DNA of 64,000 nt from Saprospirales bacterium (GTDB taxonomy: Bacteria > Bacteroidota > Bacteroidia > Chitinophagales > Saprospiraceae): assembly GCA_007695145.1 (NCBI GenBank), contig REEI01000083.1, positions 1 through 64,000 of the forward strand, given 5' to 3'. A model generated the notes under the pieces. The model was not told the origin of the DNA. It saw only the letters and a list, made by a program, of their open reading frames with translations, and did no database searches. Below are positions 27,165 to 36,313 of this stretch, piece by piece. Within the stretch, counting starts at the first letter, position 1; each line of letters starts with the position of its first letter. The translations under genes were made by a program, and so were the position numbers.

Positions 27165-27943
27165 CCAAGTTCAAATTCACTTATTAGCAGAATGTTGTTT
27201 TCGTCACTGATGTCAAATTGAAGCAATCGATCCCTGGCAACTACTATTAGCAAATGGTTTCTAACGAGTGCATCAAAGGCCGAAAATCCTTCCAATAGTT
27301 GATCGAGTTGAGGTTTTTCCGGATCACTCAAGTCAAACACATACAATCCATCAACTGCATCGCATACAAATAACTTCTCTTTGCCCAGTGCAAGCCCCTT
27401 TGGATTGGATAGGTTATTGGTATTGAGGTGGCTCACATTTTCAAGGTCTGAAATATCGTAAACCCTCAATTCATTTATGCCAACTCTCCACCAACAAATT
27501 TCAAGCTCTGTCGATAAGGTTACATAAGCGTGACTACCCCTTGCTACTATTGGATCATGAACACAATGAGAGTTGTCAAAAGTACCAAAATATGCTTCAC
27601 TTGCCTCTCTTACGGGAACACCTCTACTATCCAGGCTGAAAATAAACATATCTAATGCAGAACCAATCAACAATAAACCCTCATGATGGTACAAGGATTC
27701 TATGTCAAAACCAACTTCCTGTTTATTCAACAACACCGGGTTTGAAGCATTGGAAATGTTGTAGGTTGAAATACTGGTTGCATTGACCAGGTAAAGATTG
27801 TTTCCGATGGTCAGCATTGTGGAATAAGATCCTACCTGACTATTTGACTGATTGGAATCTTTCGATCCAAAATCGTCATGATAACAAGCCCATGGCAGGG
27901 AAATCATACTCATCACGAAAGTAATAAAGAGGAGATTTTTCAT
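27161..27943 (-). CDS. LVIVD-repeat periplasmic/surface protein
   Basis: 260 residues with an N-terminal secretion signal ending near PWAC (a weak lipobox). The body consists of LVIVD-type repeats that form a beta-propeller: NNLYLVNATSISTYNISNA, EKLFVCDAVDGLYVFDLSDPEKP (part), LLIVVARDRLLQFDISDE. Such proteins are common in Bacteroidota, usually lipoproteins of unknown ligand. It starts 10 bases after the previous LVIVD gene and overlaps the barrel protein gene downstream. Confidence 0.88.
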   Translation of the reverse strand: MKNLLFITFVMSMISLPWACYHDDFGSKDSNQSNSQVGSYSTMLTIGNNLYLVNATSISTYNISNASNPVLLNKQEVGFDIESLYHHEGLLLIGSALDMFIFSLDSRGVPVREASEAYFGTFDNSHCVHDPIVARGSHAYVTLSTELEICWWRVGINELRVYDISDLENVSHLNTNNLSNPKGLALGKEKLFVCDAVDGLYVFDLSDPEKPQLDQLLEGFSAFDALVRNHLLIVVARDRLLQFDISDENNILLISEFELG

Positions 27944-27953
27944 AGGAGTATAC

Positions 27954-28487
27954 TTATTTCGTTCTACATTTTGGATTTTTTAAAAGAGCCTCTTCCCAGC
28001 CATTGAATATTCCGTGCTCTTCATTTACGCAGGCAAACCATCCGCTGTAGTTTGCAGGAAAGAAGTTTGTAATGGTTTCAGGTTCATAAACATCCTTCAA
28101 ATGATCAATTAACTGGATATTTTCAAAGTCAGCGATGTCTATCAGCAGCAGGTGTTTCCCATTGTCGGCATAGAGAATATTGTCAATAATAATGAGTTCA
28201 CGATTTCCCGGTATCCTCCAAAATAGTAAATTCCGGGGGTCTGCAGGATAGCTATTGTCGATAAGGTGGATTCCCTTCCGGACTTCATTGATGAACAAAA
28301 AGTTGCCAGAAGCTACAATTTTTCCCAATTCTCCAAATTCCCTCGGTGCCTGGCTTTCGATCAAAGAAAAATCTTCATAGGAAATAAATACCGGCCTCAG
28401 ACCCATTACTTCCACATCCTTCTTTTTGCAGGACATAAAGAAGAATGCAAAAAAAGCCACGAAGAAAATGAGGCAGGTGAATCTCAT
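27954..28487 (-). CDS. Short LVIVD-repeat lipoprotein
   Basis: 177 residues. A lipoprotein signal ends in FMSC at about residue 20, followed by KKKD. Propeller-like repeats follow: NFLFINEVRKGIHLIDNSYPADP (part), NGKHLLLIDIADFENIQ, and a last repeat with CVNEEHGIFNGWEE. It has only about three blades, much shorter than its neighbour, so it may be half of a split propeller or work together with the 260-residue protein. First gene of the three-gene operon. Confidence 0.85.
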   Translation of the reverse strand: MRFTCLIFFVAFFAFFFMSCKKKDVEVMGLRPVFISYEDFSLIESQAPREFGELGKIVASGNFLFINEVRKGIHLIDNSYPADPRNLLFWRIPGNRELIIIDNILYADNGKHLLLIDIADFENIQLIDHLKDVYEPETITNFFPANYSGWFACVNEEHGIFNGWEEALLKNPKCRTK

Positions 28488-29030
28488 AGTAAATGTAATT
28501 TATCGCACATTTGGAAAACGTTTCAAAATAATATTTGTACTCTGAGATCATGAAATATTTTCTTTAGGCAGAAAAAAATCCATATGTAGCCAAATCGGAA
28601 GCCCAGAAAGACCTCTTCTAGATGCTTAATTGATTTGAGATACTAAAGTTTGTCAGTAGATAAATGCCATAAAATCAGCTGTTTACATGGCAATAAAATA
28701 TATTATTTAACCATTTTTTCAATTGTTTATCAATGATTTGTACTCATCTTCCACTTCTCGTCAATCAAATTCTTAACTCCAAATCCTTGAAGGCCGGGAA
28801 AGGGCTATCGAAATTCGAAAACATTAAGCCTCTTAAACTTTGCTTCCATTATTCAATTGATTGCTTTAATACCCATCAAAATTCAAGCTTATTATTTATT
28901 GGCCTAATTCGATATATCTAATTGATTAAGAAATGCGAAACTTGACCGAGACATAGTGGGATTGGGGTATTCTTCTGCAACTAAATTTTAAGTGGTGACG
29001 AGACGACAGGCAGGTATTTTCAAGGGGGGC
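28488..29030. other. Intergenic, nothing coding seen
   Basis: AT-rich stretch between the LVIVD operon and tRNA-Asp. Open frames are short and of non-coding composition. No repeat or hairpin of note apart from the tRNA terminator at its right end. Confidence 0.6.
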
Positions 29031-29063
29031 AAAAAAAAAGGTTGCAACAAGATAGCTGCAACC
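29031..29063 (-). terminator. Terminator of tRNA-Asp
   Basis: On the minus strand GGTTGCA at 29063-29057 pairs with TGCAACC at 29046-29040 (7 bp, 10-base loop) and is followed by nine T. It lies 13 bases after the tRNA. Confidence 0.8.
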
Positions 29064-29076
29064 CTTAAAATTTCAG

Positions 29077-29150
29077 CGGTCCGGACGGGACTCGAACCCG
29101 CGACCCCCTGCGTGACAGGCAGGTATTCTAACCAACTGAACTACCGGACC
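29077..29150 (-). tRNA. tRNA-Asp (anticodon GTC)
   Basis: The minus strand folds as a tRNA: acceptor GGTCCGG/CCGGACC, D-loop with AGTTGGTTAGA, anticodon stem CCTGC/GCAGG around loop CTGTCAC (anticodon GTC), and T-arm GCGGGTTCGAGTCCCGT. CCA is not encoded. 74 bases including the discriminator G. Confidence 0.95.
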
Positions 29151-29319
29151 AATTCCCCTTCTCTTTTGAAGCGACTGCAAAAGTAATACAGGGCCAATTA
29201 ACTACCAACAATTTTCGAGAAAAAATTTAAAAATTTTTAAAGGCACTTCTTTTCCGGTTAGTTTGTAGTACCTTAGCTGTCTTGTGGAGAAGTTATAATT
29301 ACATTAAACCAAGTTGCAT

Positions 29320-30336
29320 ATGGTATTCCTGGATTTTGAAAAACCATTGGAGAGCCTCTACGAACAGTTGGAGAAGATCAAACAGGTTGGAGAAAAAGGA
29401 GATGTGGATGTTTCTCCTATGCTGAATGAGCTGGAGAAAAAGATAAACGACAAGCGCAAGGAGATATATAATAACCTCACGGGTTGGCAACGTGTTCAAT
29501 TGTCAAGACATCCTGAAAGGCCTTATACCTATTATTACATCCGCAGTATCACCTCTTCATTCATAGAATTACACGGGGATCGGTATTTTAAAGATGACAA
29601 AGCAATAGTCGGAGGATTAGGGGTAATTGACGGTAGAACTGTAGTGATAATAGGCCATCAAAAGGGGGTAAATACCAAGATGCGCCAATATCGGAATTTT
29701 GGAATGGCCAATCCCGAGGGTTACAGAAAAGCGTTGCGATTGATGAAATTGGCAGAGCGTTTTGGTTTTCCGGTACTATCACTCATTGATACTCCAGGGG
29801 CTTACCCGGGGCTGGAAGCAGAGCAAAGAGGTCAGGCAGAAGCCATTGCGAGAAATCTATTCGAAATGGCCCAGTTAAGGGTGCCCATTTTGTGCTATGT
29901 GATTGGAGAAGGAGCGTCCGGAGGTGCTATCGGCATCGGACTTGGGGACAGAGTATTTATGCTAGAAAATACCTGGTACTCTGTAATTTCTCCCGAATCC
30001 TGCTCTTCTATTCTATGGAGAAGCTGGGACTTCAAAGAACAGGCTGCAGAGCAACTTCGTCTGACCGCAGAAAACATGTTTGAGTTCGGCCTCATCGACG
30101 GCATCGTTTACGAACCACTCGGTGGAGCTCATGCCAATCGTGAAGAAATGGTGGTCATACTTAAAAAACACATTAACAAAGAACTCGAGATGCTAATGGG
30201 AATAGAAACAGAGGAGCTGCTTTCAAAGCGCATTGAAAAATACGAACAAATGGGTAGGTTCAACATTGAAGAACCTGAACCGGAAGAGTCAGCTGCTCCC
30301 GAGGAAGCCATCAAGTCGGATGAAAATGCAGGGTAG
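29320..30336 (+). CDS. accA: Acetyl-CoA carboxylase carboxyltransferase subunit alpha
   Basis: 338 residues from the ATG at 29320 (a TTG two codons earlier is less likely). It starts [19 protein letters not shown], the standard N-terminus, then the crotonase-like carboxyltransferase domain with [43 protein letters not shown] and [10 protein letters not shown]. AccA pairs with AccD to transfer CO2 from biotin to acetyl-CoA, the first step of fatty-acid synthesis. The C-terminus carries an extra acidic tail ([13 protein letters not shown]) of about 20 residues. The 3' end overlaps the DUF6913 gene. Confidence 0.97.
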   Translation: MVFLDFEKPLESLYEQLEKIKQVGEKGDVDVSPMLNELEKKINDKRKEIYNNLTGWQRVQLSRHPERPYTYYYIRSITSSFIELHGDRYFKDDKAIVGGLGVIDGRTVVIIGHQKGVNTKMRQYRNFGMANPEGYRKALRLMKLAERFGFPVLSLIDTPGAYPGLEAEQRGQAEAIARNLFEMAQLRVPILCYVIGEGASGGAIGIGLGDRVFMLENTWYSVISPESCSSILWRSWDFKEQAAEQLRLTAENMFEFGLIDGIVYEPLGGAHANREEMVVILKKHINKELEMLMGIETEELLSKRIEKYEQMGRFNIEEPEPEESAAPEEAIKSDENAG

Positions 30337-30850
30337 TTATTTCCTTGAATGGAAACTGCGAAGAAGATTGAAGAGGAGGAAACCCTATAAGGGGAAAAAC
30401 TCCGCCCAAAAGGTGTTGATCCTATTTGCCTCCGGTGATCCTAAATCAGAAAAAGAGGTGACCCATTTTGCCAATGAACTGAATAGCCAGGGCAAATCCG
30501 TACAGCTTTTCTCCTGGTTCAGCGGCCCCAAAAGCGTGCTTCAAAAACGAAGAGAGGAAGCCCCCTTCCCCATTGTTTCAAAATCAGAACTCAACTGGTT
30601 TGGAGTGCCCACAGGTGAACATGTCAAATCACTGCTCTCTCAAAAATTTGACATACTCTACAACTTTGACGTAAGTGGTGAACCATTTTTACACTACATT
30701 GCCGGTTCCTCCGATACTGCCTTCAAGGTGGGCCTGGATATGAATAGGGAGGAAATCTACGATTTTTTGGTCGAAATGGTCGAACCAAAGGATGTCCGTG
30801 ATGGTATCAACCTAACTAAAAGAAACCTCAAACAGATTTTTAGTATCTAA
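30326..30850 (+). CDS. DUF6913-like protein
   Basis: About 174 residues from the ATG at 30326 ([19 protein letters not shown]); an ATG at 30320 is also possible. The frame extends farther up inside accA, but that part has accA-shadow composition. The N-terminus is strongly basic; then [40 protein letters not shown] and [19 protein letters not shown] (part). I recall this pattern from the Bacteroidota DUF6913 family, function unknown. It overlaps accA by 11 bases, implying co-translation. Confidence 0.82.
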   Translation: MQGSYFLEWKLRRRLKRRKPYKGKNSAQKVLILFASGDPKSEKEVTHFANELNSQGKSVQLFSWFSGPKSVLQKRREEAPFPIVSKSELNWFGVPTGEHVKSLLSQKFDILYNFDVSGEPFLHYIAGSSDTAFKVGLDMNREEIYDFLVEMVEPKDVRDGINLTKRNLKQIFSI

Positions 30851-31026
30851 ATCCTTCAATCAAAAACCGGGAAGTTATCCACATTAACATCTGTCAACGT
30901 ATTCCATGAGACAGCTTTGGGCTTTTGACGGTGCTGGAAAAGGATTGGCCTTCATTAATACTCATCAAAAATAGGCAAGCAAATGAACCCCAGTGGCCTC
31001 TTGTCGTTTTAGGCCAACCCGCCGAC

Positions 31027-32247
31027 CTATTTCTGCCCTCGAATTCTCAACCAAAATACCCGGAAAATCTCCCCGGGCTCTCCTTCAAATTCGGGTCGAT
31101 CTCTCAATACCTTCCACTTGCCTTTTTCATTTTTTTTCAACCTAAACAAGAAAGGGCTTGCCTGAGAAGCATTATCGGAGGTAAAATCAATGTTACCAAA
31201 TCGAAGGTCGTGCCAATTGATCTCTCCATTTTCCTCAGAAATACTGTGAAATCCCCTTGAAAACCACTTTAGTATTTCGATGTCCTGAGAGATAGCTCCC
31301 CGGAGAAGTAAATCGTGATTTTTTGGTACCTCCACTAATGGGTGAAATCTCCTCTCCTCATCCAGTAAGGAGTAATATCCCTTAACAAAAGAGGTATCTG
31401 TTTCAGCTATTCCGTACCACAGGAGATTGTTGAACAAGGTAGGGCTGGTTTTATAGTCAATGACGTTGATGTTCTCTGCTGCCATGGTATGCTCAAACAC
31501 CCGGTTGACATGTATTTTATTGAAAATGGTAAAAAGCAAATAGGCACTGCTAAGCAGTATGCCGGCAAGGTTGAGTTTGTAGCGGACGGATGATTTCGCC
31601 CTGTAGAAACTGGCAGAAAAAACCAAAAGGATGAACGGCAAGGTGTAAAGTGGATCTACTATGCTTATGGTGTCCCAGGCAAATGGGTAATCCGAAAATG
31701 GCCACAAAACTTGCGTGCCATAGGTGGTAAAAACGTCTAGAGCAATGTGAGTCGCAAAAACCCAAAAGAAGAACCAGTACCATTCTCCAAATTGCGGCTC
31801 TTCAACCTTCTCTTGAGTCACGGAAGCTCTCTTCCACGCCAGGCTGGCCAACCAGATCAAGGCGATAGAACTCAGCAAAATAACTAAAGGGGATAAACTT
31901 CCCCACCCGAATAAAAGTACTAATCCCAAAATTGTAAGGGGAAGGAGGGTAAAGATTAATCTCCATGCAGATCTCCACCACTTATTGTAAAAAAGGTCGG
32001 AGCTAAAGTATTTTCTAAGCAGAAACGCAAAGAGTGCCGATGCTACAAAACTGAAGAATAGCGAATGCGAAGGGCCTCTGTGAAATTTGACTGATTGAGC
32101 TTCAGACAGAAAAGGATTGGCCAGCACATCGAGGTCTGGTATGGTCCCTCCAACTGCTCCCCAAAACATCGCCTTATTTCCTATTTTCCTTCCCAGAATC
32201 AGCTCTCCAACTGCTGCTCCCAATACCATTTGGGTAATTGAATCCAT
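31027..32247 (-). CDS. YbcI/YdjM-type inner-membrane metal-dependent hydrolase-like protein
   Basis: 406 residues. The N-terminal half has the YdjM family features: MDSITQMVLGAAVGEL, GGTIPDLDVLANP, and HRGPSHSLFFSF with conserved His residues, plus several membrane helices (about 8-25, 65-85, 95-135, 150-175, 190-215, 230-250). The C-terminal third (about 260-406) is soluble and probably periplasmic. The family is named for putative metal-dependent hydrolase activity in the membrane; its substrate is unknown. It converges on the DUF6913 gene and ends with TAG. Confidence 0.88.
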   Translation of the reverse strand: MDSITQMVLGAAVGELILGRKIGNKAMFWGAVGGTIPDLDVLANPFLSEAQSVKFHRGPSHSLFFSFVASALFAFLLRKYFSSDLFYNKWWRSAWRLIFTLLPLTILGLVLLFGWGSLSPLVILLSSIALIWLASLAWKRASVTQEKVEEPQFGEWYWFFFWVFATHIALDVFTTYGTQVLWPFSDYPFAWDTISIVDPLYTLPFILLVFSASFYRAKSSVRYKLNLAGILLSSAYLLFTIFNKIHVNRVFEHTMAAENINVIDYKTSPTLFNNLLWYGIAETDTSFVKGYYSLLDEERRFHPLVEVPKNHDLLLRGAISQDIEILKWFSRGFHSISEENGEINWHDLRFGNIDFTSDNASQASPFLFRLKKNEKGKWKVLRDRPEFEGEPGEIFRVFWLRIRGQK

Positions 32248-32348
32248 GTATGCGCCCTAAGTGACTTCGTTACTTTAAATGTATCTCTTTCTAAATGAGG
32301 AATGGAATAAAAGGTTTATCTACTGCTCCTCTTTACTACTGGTGAAAA

Positions 32349-33272
32349 TCACTTAGTCGAGTCTAAAAAGGACTTTATGGAGTGATTGACTTTCTCCGGT
32401 TGATCCCACATGAGCATATGCCCGGCCTCATCCAGCACAAATAGTTTGCTGTCTTTAATTTCTGATGCACCTTTGCGGGCTACCACTGCCGGGTTTGAAG
32501 TGGGATGTAGGAAGGGGTTGGGTATCATGGCATCCTGACGACCAAATAAAATCTGCGTAGGTACACTCAATTCTCTCAATTGGTGAAAAACCGGTTTGTC
32601 GACCATGGCAGAAAAGCATTTCGATATCATTTGACAATAGAGAGGATAGTAGGAAGTATTCATAATACTCAAGCGGTCTTTAAGCATAAATTCAGCGGCC
32701 TCTACTCTGCGAAAAAAATTGTTGTAAAAATTTTGTTTGACCTGAACCTCATTAAGGGCCAGAAAGTGTTCCGGCTGACTAAAAGTCTTGATCCAAATTT
32801 TCTCCTGCTCAGAAAAGGTCTCAAATCCTGCAGGTGCGAGTAAAATAAGACCCTCCATAAGATCAGGTCTCTTCAAAGCAAGCTCTATGGCAATTTGACC
32901 GCCCATTGAATGACCTGCAAGTACTACTCTATTTAGTTTCATCTCATCCAAAAACAACTCAAGAGCCGTCGTAAAAAAATCCATACTGAAGGAGAAATGA
33001 CCCTTATCCGACATTCCGTAATTGGGCAGGTCAAGTGCAATACACCTATAGTGTCTTCCCAAATGCCGCAAAACCGGATACCAGGAGGGAAGGTAGGTCC
33101 CCAGGCCATGAACAAATACTACCGGACTGTCTGATCCTCCGGTATCGACATAGGCTATGCTTCCTATTTCAGGCAGCTGCAGAAAGTCCGCTGCAGGATG
33201 GTAGGGGGTAAGTATCTTTTTGAGTGGATCCCCTGCTTTTTTGCGTTGATAAAAAAAATCTTTGAAATACAT
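32349..33272 (-). CDS. Alpha/beta-hydrolase
   Basis: 307 residues from an internal ATG at 33272 (MYFKDFFYQRKKAGDP); the frame extends to 33323, but the first 17 codons look untypical. Alpha/beta-hydrolase fold: oxyanion FVHGLGTYLPSW, nucleophile elbow GHSMGG (Ser), acid in LFGRQDAMIPN (Asp) and His in DEAGHMLMWDQPEKV. Such enzymes are lipases, esterases or C-C hydrolases; the substrate cannot be read from the sequence. No clear signal peptide. Single gene. Confidence 0.92.
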   Translation of the reverse strand: MYFKDFFYQRKKAGDPLKKILTPYHPAADFLQLPEIGSIAYVDTGGSDSPVVFVHGLGTYLPSWYPVLRHLGRHYRCIALDLPNYGMSDKGHFSFSMDFFTTALELFLDEMKLNRVVLAGHSMGGQIAIELALKRPDLMEGLILLAPAGFETFSEQEKIWIKTFSQPEHFLALNEVQVKQNFYNNFFRRVEAAEFMLKDRLSIMNTSYYPLYCQMISKCFSAMVDKPVFHQLRELSVPTQILFGRQDAMIPNPFLHPTSNPAVVARKGASEIKDSKLFVLDEAGHMLMWDQPEKVNHSIKSFLDSTK

Positions 33273-33336
33273 AGAGGTATTTAAGACCCGCCAAGATAAG
33301 ACGAGAATTACACTCCAACTCAAAAATTGTCGTTTT

Positions 33337-33484
33337 TCAGAAATCCCCCTGGATACTTTTTGTCAGGGAAATTGAACCCGGTTCAGCTACCCAGACTTTC
33401 CTTCTTTTTGGTTCTGGAAAAGGCTTCTCTTCAATCGCTTCAATTATCTTCTTCCTACAATATAACAAGTTGAGGAAAAGTCAT
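33337..33484 (-). pseudogene. Decayed small open frame, second of two
   Basis: ATG at 33482-33484 gives MTFPQLVIL then a stop. A neighbouring frame across the same place reads LLYCRKKIIEAIEEKPFPEP, then KRRKVWVAEPGSISLTKSIQ and GDF before TGA at 33337-33339. Joined by a one-base change this would be a basic protein of nearly 50 residues. The family is not recognised, although size and charge resemble small regulatory or antitoxin proteins. Interpretation is by eye only. Confidence 0.35.
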
Positions 33485-33532
33485 GCTATGGTTTTTCCAA
33501 TCGCCTTATTGGCTCAACATTAAGATGAAAAT

Positions 33533-33714
33533 TTAGCGAGATTCTCTACACAGGTCCAAAGGAAGCTTAAAGTGTTCTTTGGTAAATCCTATCTCAACTG
33601 CATTGCTTTCACCTTCAAGCCTAAAAAGTACCAAAATCTCTGTATTCTTTAGATATCAAATTCTCTAAAGTTTCGAGACTGAAAATCGTATTTCAGAAGA
33701 CTTTCAGGGGTCAT
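33533..33714 (-). pseudogene. Decayed small open frame, first of two
   Basis: ATG at 33712-33714 encodes MTPESLLKYDFQSRNFREFDI then TAA. One base missing after GAT AT would continue as LKNTEILVLFRLEGESNAVE and IGFTKEHFKLPLDLCRESR to a TAA at 33533. The repaired protein would be exactly 60 residues. The composition of both halves is coding-like. The family is not recognised; it precedes a second decayed fragment on the same strand. Confidence 0.4.
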
Positions 33715-33715
33715 T

Positions 33716-33723
33716 TAAATTTG
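33716..33723 (+). promoter_or_regulatory. Candidate -7 element (TAAATTTG) for the S9 peptidase
   Basis: Exact TAnnTTTG match 72 bases before the preferred ATG at 33796. No obvious -33 element. It argues that translation starts at 33796 rather than at the TTG at 33721, which lies inside this element. Confidence 0.35.
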
Positions 33724-33795
33724 CCTATCTCAGTCCAGGTCTTGAAAATACAGAAAAATTCCCTTTCTTTGCGGGTATCACAAAATGTAGCAGAA

Positions 33796-35820
33796 ATGAA
33801 ATTATTGGTTGTTTTGTTTGCCGGATTGTTAATGGGAATTCCGAATGTTCCCTCCTATGCTCAGGAGTTGTTGACTGCAGAGCACCTCTGGAAAATGGAT
33901 AGGATATCTGGCTTGAGTGTTTCTCCCAACGGATCCGAAAGTTTGTATCAAGTCACCCGCTATGATATAGATGAAAACAGGCCCTCGACCTATATTTTTC
34001 TACTAGACAATGAATCCGGGGAATCCACCCAATTGACCTTCAACGGTTTGGAGTCTTCGCCTTTTTGGTGCCCAAAAGGCGAGCGCATTGGCTTCGTGAG
34101 TAGACGGGACGGAAAACCCGGACAAGTCTACATTTTAAATGAAGGTTGGGGTGAAGCGAGGCAATTGACAGATCTGCCTGTGGGGGTCTTTTCACCCAGG
34201 TGGTCACCTGATGGGAGCTATATTGCCTTTGGAGCCAATATTCATCCTGGGTATGAGGGCTGCTGGGATCAATTGAAAGAGATTATGGAAGAACAACGCA
34301 ACTCAAAGGTCACTGCCAAGGTCACTGAAAATGTGATGTATCGGTTTTGGGATCGATGGTTAACCAATGGCTTCTTTCCTCGCTTATTCAAGGTAGAACT
34401 CCAAAGCGAAGAAGTGACTGATCTAATGCCAAATACGGCCAACTACTTCAATATGATGGGTGGGGTGAGTTACGACATTTCGCCCGATGGAAGAACGATT
34501 GCGGTTTCTATGAATTCCACTCCCGAACCCTTTCAAAAATTAAACCATGCTATATTTTTACTAAAGACAGACGGCAGTGGAGAAATGACCAATATCACCC
34601 CCAATAATGAAGCTCCAGACCTCAATCCTGTTTTTAGCCCCGATGGGAACTACATCGCTTATGGCCGTCAGAATTTATATCACTTTTATGCCGACAATGT
34701 ACAGATTGTAATTCACAACCTTCGTGACGGCTCTCAAAAAAATCTGACGGCTGATATTGACCTTTCATGCAGTGGTTGGAAGTGGTCATCCGACCAAAGT
34801 CAGCTATTTTTCCACGCTCAACACAATGCAAGGACTGCCCTGTGGACCATTCCCACTGAAGGTGGGGAAGCGCGAAAACTATTTCCCGGAGGATCTTCCT
34901 CTTCTGTATCAGTTTCTGGTGACCGGCTTTTCTTTGCCAATCATACTTTTAGTGATCCAACTGACATTTATAGAATGAATACCGACGGGTCTAATCTTTT
35001 TCAACTCACCAATGCAAACGAATCCATAATGTTAGATTTAAGTCTGGGAAAGGTGGAGGATGTCACTTACAAGGGTGCCAATGGAGTTGATGTCCAAATG
35101 TTTGTGGTGTATCCCCCGGATTTTGATCCCGGGGAAAAGTACCCCTTATTAATGCTCATACACGGTGGTCCCCACGGAATTTTCGGGGACAGCTGGCATT
35201 ACCGGTGGAATGCGAAGGTGTTTGCCGCTCAGGGGTATGTAGTTGCACTTCCCAATTTCCACGGTTCAACCAGTTTCGGGCAGGAGTTCGCTCAATCTAT
35301 TCATGGGTCTCACGCAGACCTCCCTTTTAGAGACATCATGAAAGCCACTGACTTCATGGAAGAAAAGGACTATATAGATCCGGAGAGGACAGCAGCAGCC
35401 GGTGGCAGCTACGGAGGCTATATGGTCAGTTGGATTGCCGGTCATTCAGATCGCTATAAGGCTCTCATCAATCACGCGGGAGTATACAACATCCACATGC
35501 AGTTTTCAGCGGATTATACTGCAAATAGAAAGTACCAGTACAATGGCTCACCCTGGGAGAATTTCGACAACTTAATGGCGTCAAATCCGGCCATGTTTGC
35601 ACACAATTTTTCCAGTCCGATGTTGGTCATTCACGGGGAACTAGACTACCGGGTACCCGTAGGTCACGGACTTTTGGTATACGGCATATACAAGGAAATG
35701 GGGTTGGACGCCAGATTGGTCTATTTTCCGGATGAAAACCATTGGATACTCTCACCTCAAAACAGCATTTTCTGGTACAGAGAGTTTCTGGACTGGTTGG
35801 ATAGATATTTGAAGGAATAA
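33796..35820 (+). CDS. Secreted prolyl-oligopeptidase family (S9) peptidase
   Basis: 674 residues from the ATG at 33796, which opens a clean signal peptide (MKLLVVLFAGLLMG, cut near SYAQ); the frame extends to a TTG at 33721 without signal features. N-terminal beta-propeller of PD40-like repeats (about 30-400; WSPDGSYIAFGANIH, FSPDGNYIAYGRQN) regulates access. The C-terminal alpha/beta-hydrolase domain (about 430-674) has HGGPHG, nucleophile Ser538 in GGSYGGYMVSW, Asp in HGELDYRVPVG, and His in DENHWIL. Such S9 enzymes cleave peptides, often dipeptidyl- or acylaminoacyl-type, in the periplasm. Transcribed alone. Confidence 0.94.
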   Translation: MKLLVVLFAGLLMGIPNVPSYAQELLTAEHLWKMDRISGLSVSPNGSESLYQVTRYDIDENRPSTYIFLLDNESGESTQLTFNGLESSPFWCPKGERIGFVSRRDGKPGQVYILNEGWGEARQLTDLPVGVFSPRWSPDGSYIAFGANIHPGYEGCWDQLKEIMEEQRNSKVTAKVTENVMYRFWDRWLTNGFFPRLFKVELQSEEVTDLMPNTANYFNMMGGVSYDISPDGRTIAVSMNSTPEPFQKLNHAIFLLKTDGSGEMTNITPNNEAPDLNPVFSPDGNYIAYGRQNLYHFYADNVQIVIHNLRDGSQKNLTADIDLSCSGWKWSSDQSQLFFHAQHNARTALWTIPTEGGEARKLFPGGSSSSVSVSGDRLFFANHTFSDPTDIYRMNTDGSNLFQLTNANESIMLDLSLGKVEDVTYKGANGVDVQMFVVYPPDFDPGEKYPLLMLIHGGPHGIFGDSWHYRWNAKVFAAQGYVVALPNFHGSTSFGQEFAQSIHGSHADLPFRDIMKATDFMEEKDYIDPERTAAAGGSYGGYMVSWIAGHSDRYKALINHAGVYNIHMQFSADYTANRKYQYNGSPWENFDNLMASNPAMFAHNFSSPMLVIHGELDYRVPVGHGLLVYGIYKEMGLDARLVYFPDENHWILSPQNSIFWYREFLDWLDRYLKE

Positions 35821-36280
35821 ATTACTATTTTATTATAGCAAAGTCAGTATCAGCGAAATCTTATAGGGGTAGCACCATCTTGATTTTATTGAGATTGAAA
35901 TTGCAAGGTGGACAGAATAGATATGCATCTTTTAGGGCTATTTTGCCAAATCTATTTCAGTCTACTTTTTGGGTTGGACATTTAAAAGTGATTTGGGCAT
36001 TTTAGGATTGTTGCATATTGACCACTTTAACTTTCTTTTGGAGATATTTTACAGTCAATTCCAAAGTTTCAATTTTTAAAGTATTTTTAAACATTTTCTA
36101 ATGTATTTTTAGCTTACCCATAGTTATTTGAAGTAAAAACAAGAGTAATTCACAAAAAAATACAGTCAAATTAAAATTGTCAGATTTTCATGATTGGGGG
36201 CTTTTCTCTTCAATATGTTTGAGGCTTTTATATCCATCGGGTAAATAATTTCAGAGGGCCAAAAATTTGTTAGGAAATAC
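35821..36280. other. AT-rich intergenic region
   Basis: No open frame, repeat or tRNA that I can support. It probably contains the 3' end signal of the peptidase gene, but no convincing hairpin was found, and the promoter region of the next gene. Confidence 0.6.
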
Positions 36281-36288
36281 TACCTTTG
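36281..36288 (+). promoter_or_regulatory. Candidate -7 element (TACCTTTG)
   Basis: Exact TAnnTTTG match 25 bases before the ATG at 36314. No TTTG at the -33 distance. Confidence 0.45.
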
Positions 36289-36313
36289 TCCACATCACTA
36301 CGACCATATATGT

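Larger units (their letters stand above)
33273..33715. other. Intergenic with two decayed small open frames
   Basis: No intact gene. The minus strand holds two protein-like fragments (33533-33714 and 33337-33484), annotated separately. A candidate -7 element for the S9 peptidase gene lies at the right end. Confidence 0.5.

Noticed and set aside
28992-29186. Plus frame of 64 codons
   Set aside because: Runs across tRNA-Asp on the opposite strand; it is a tRNA shadow.
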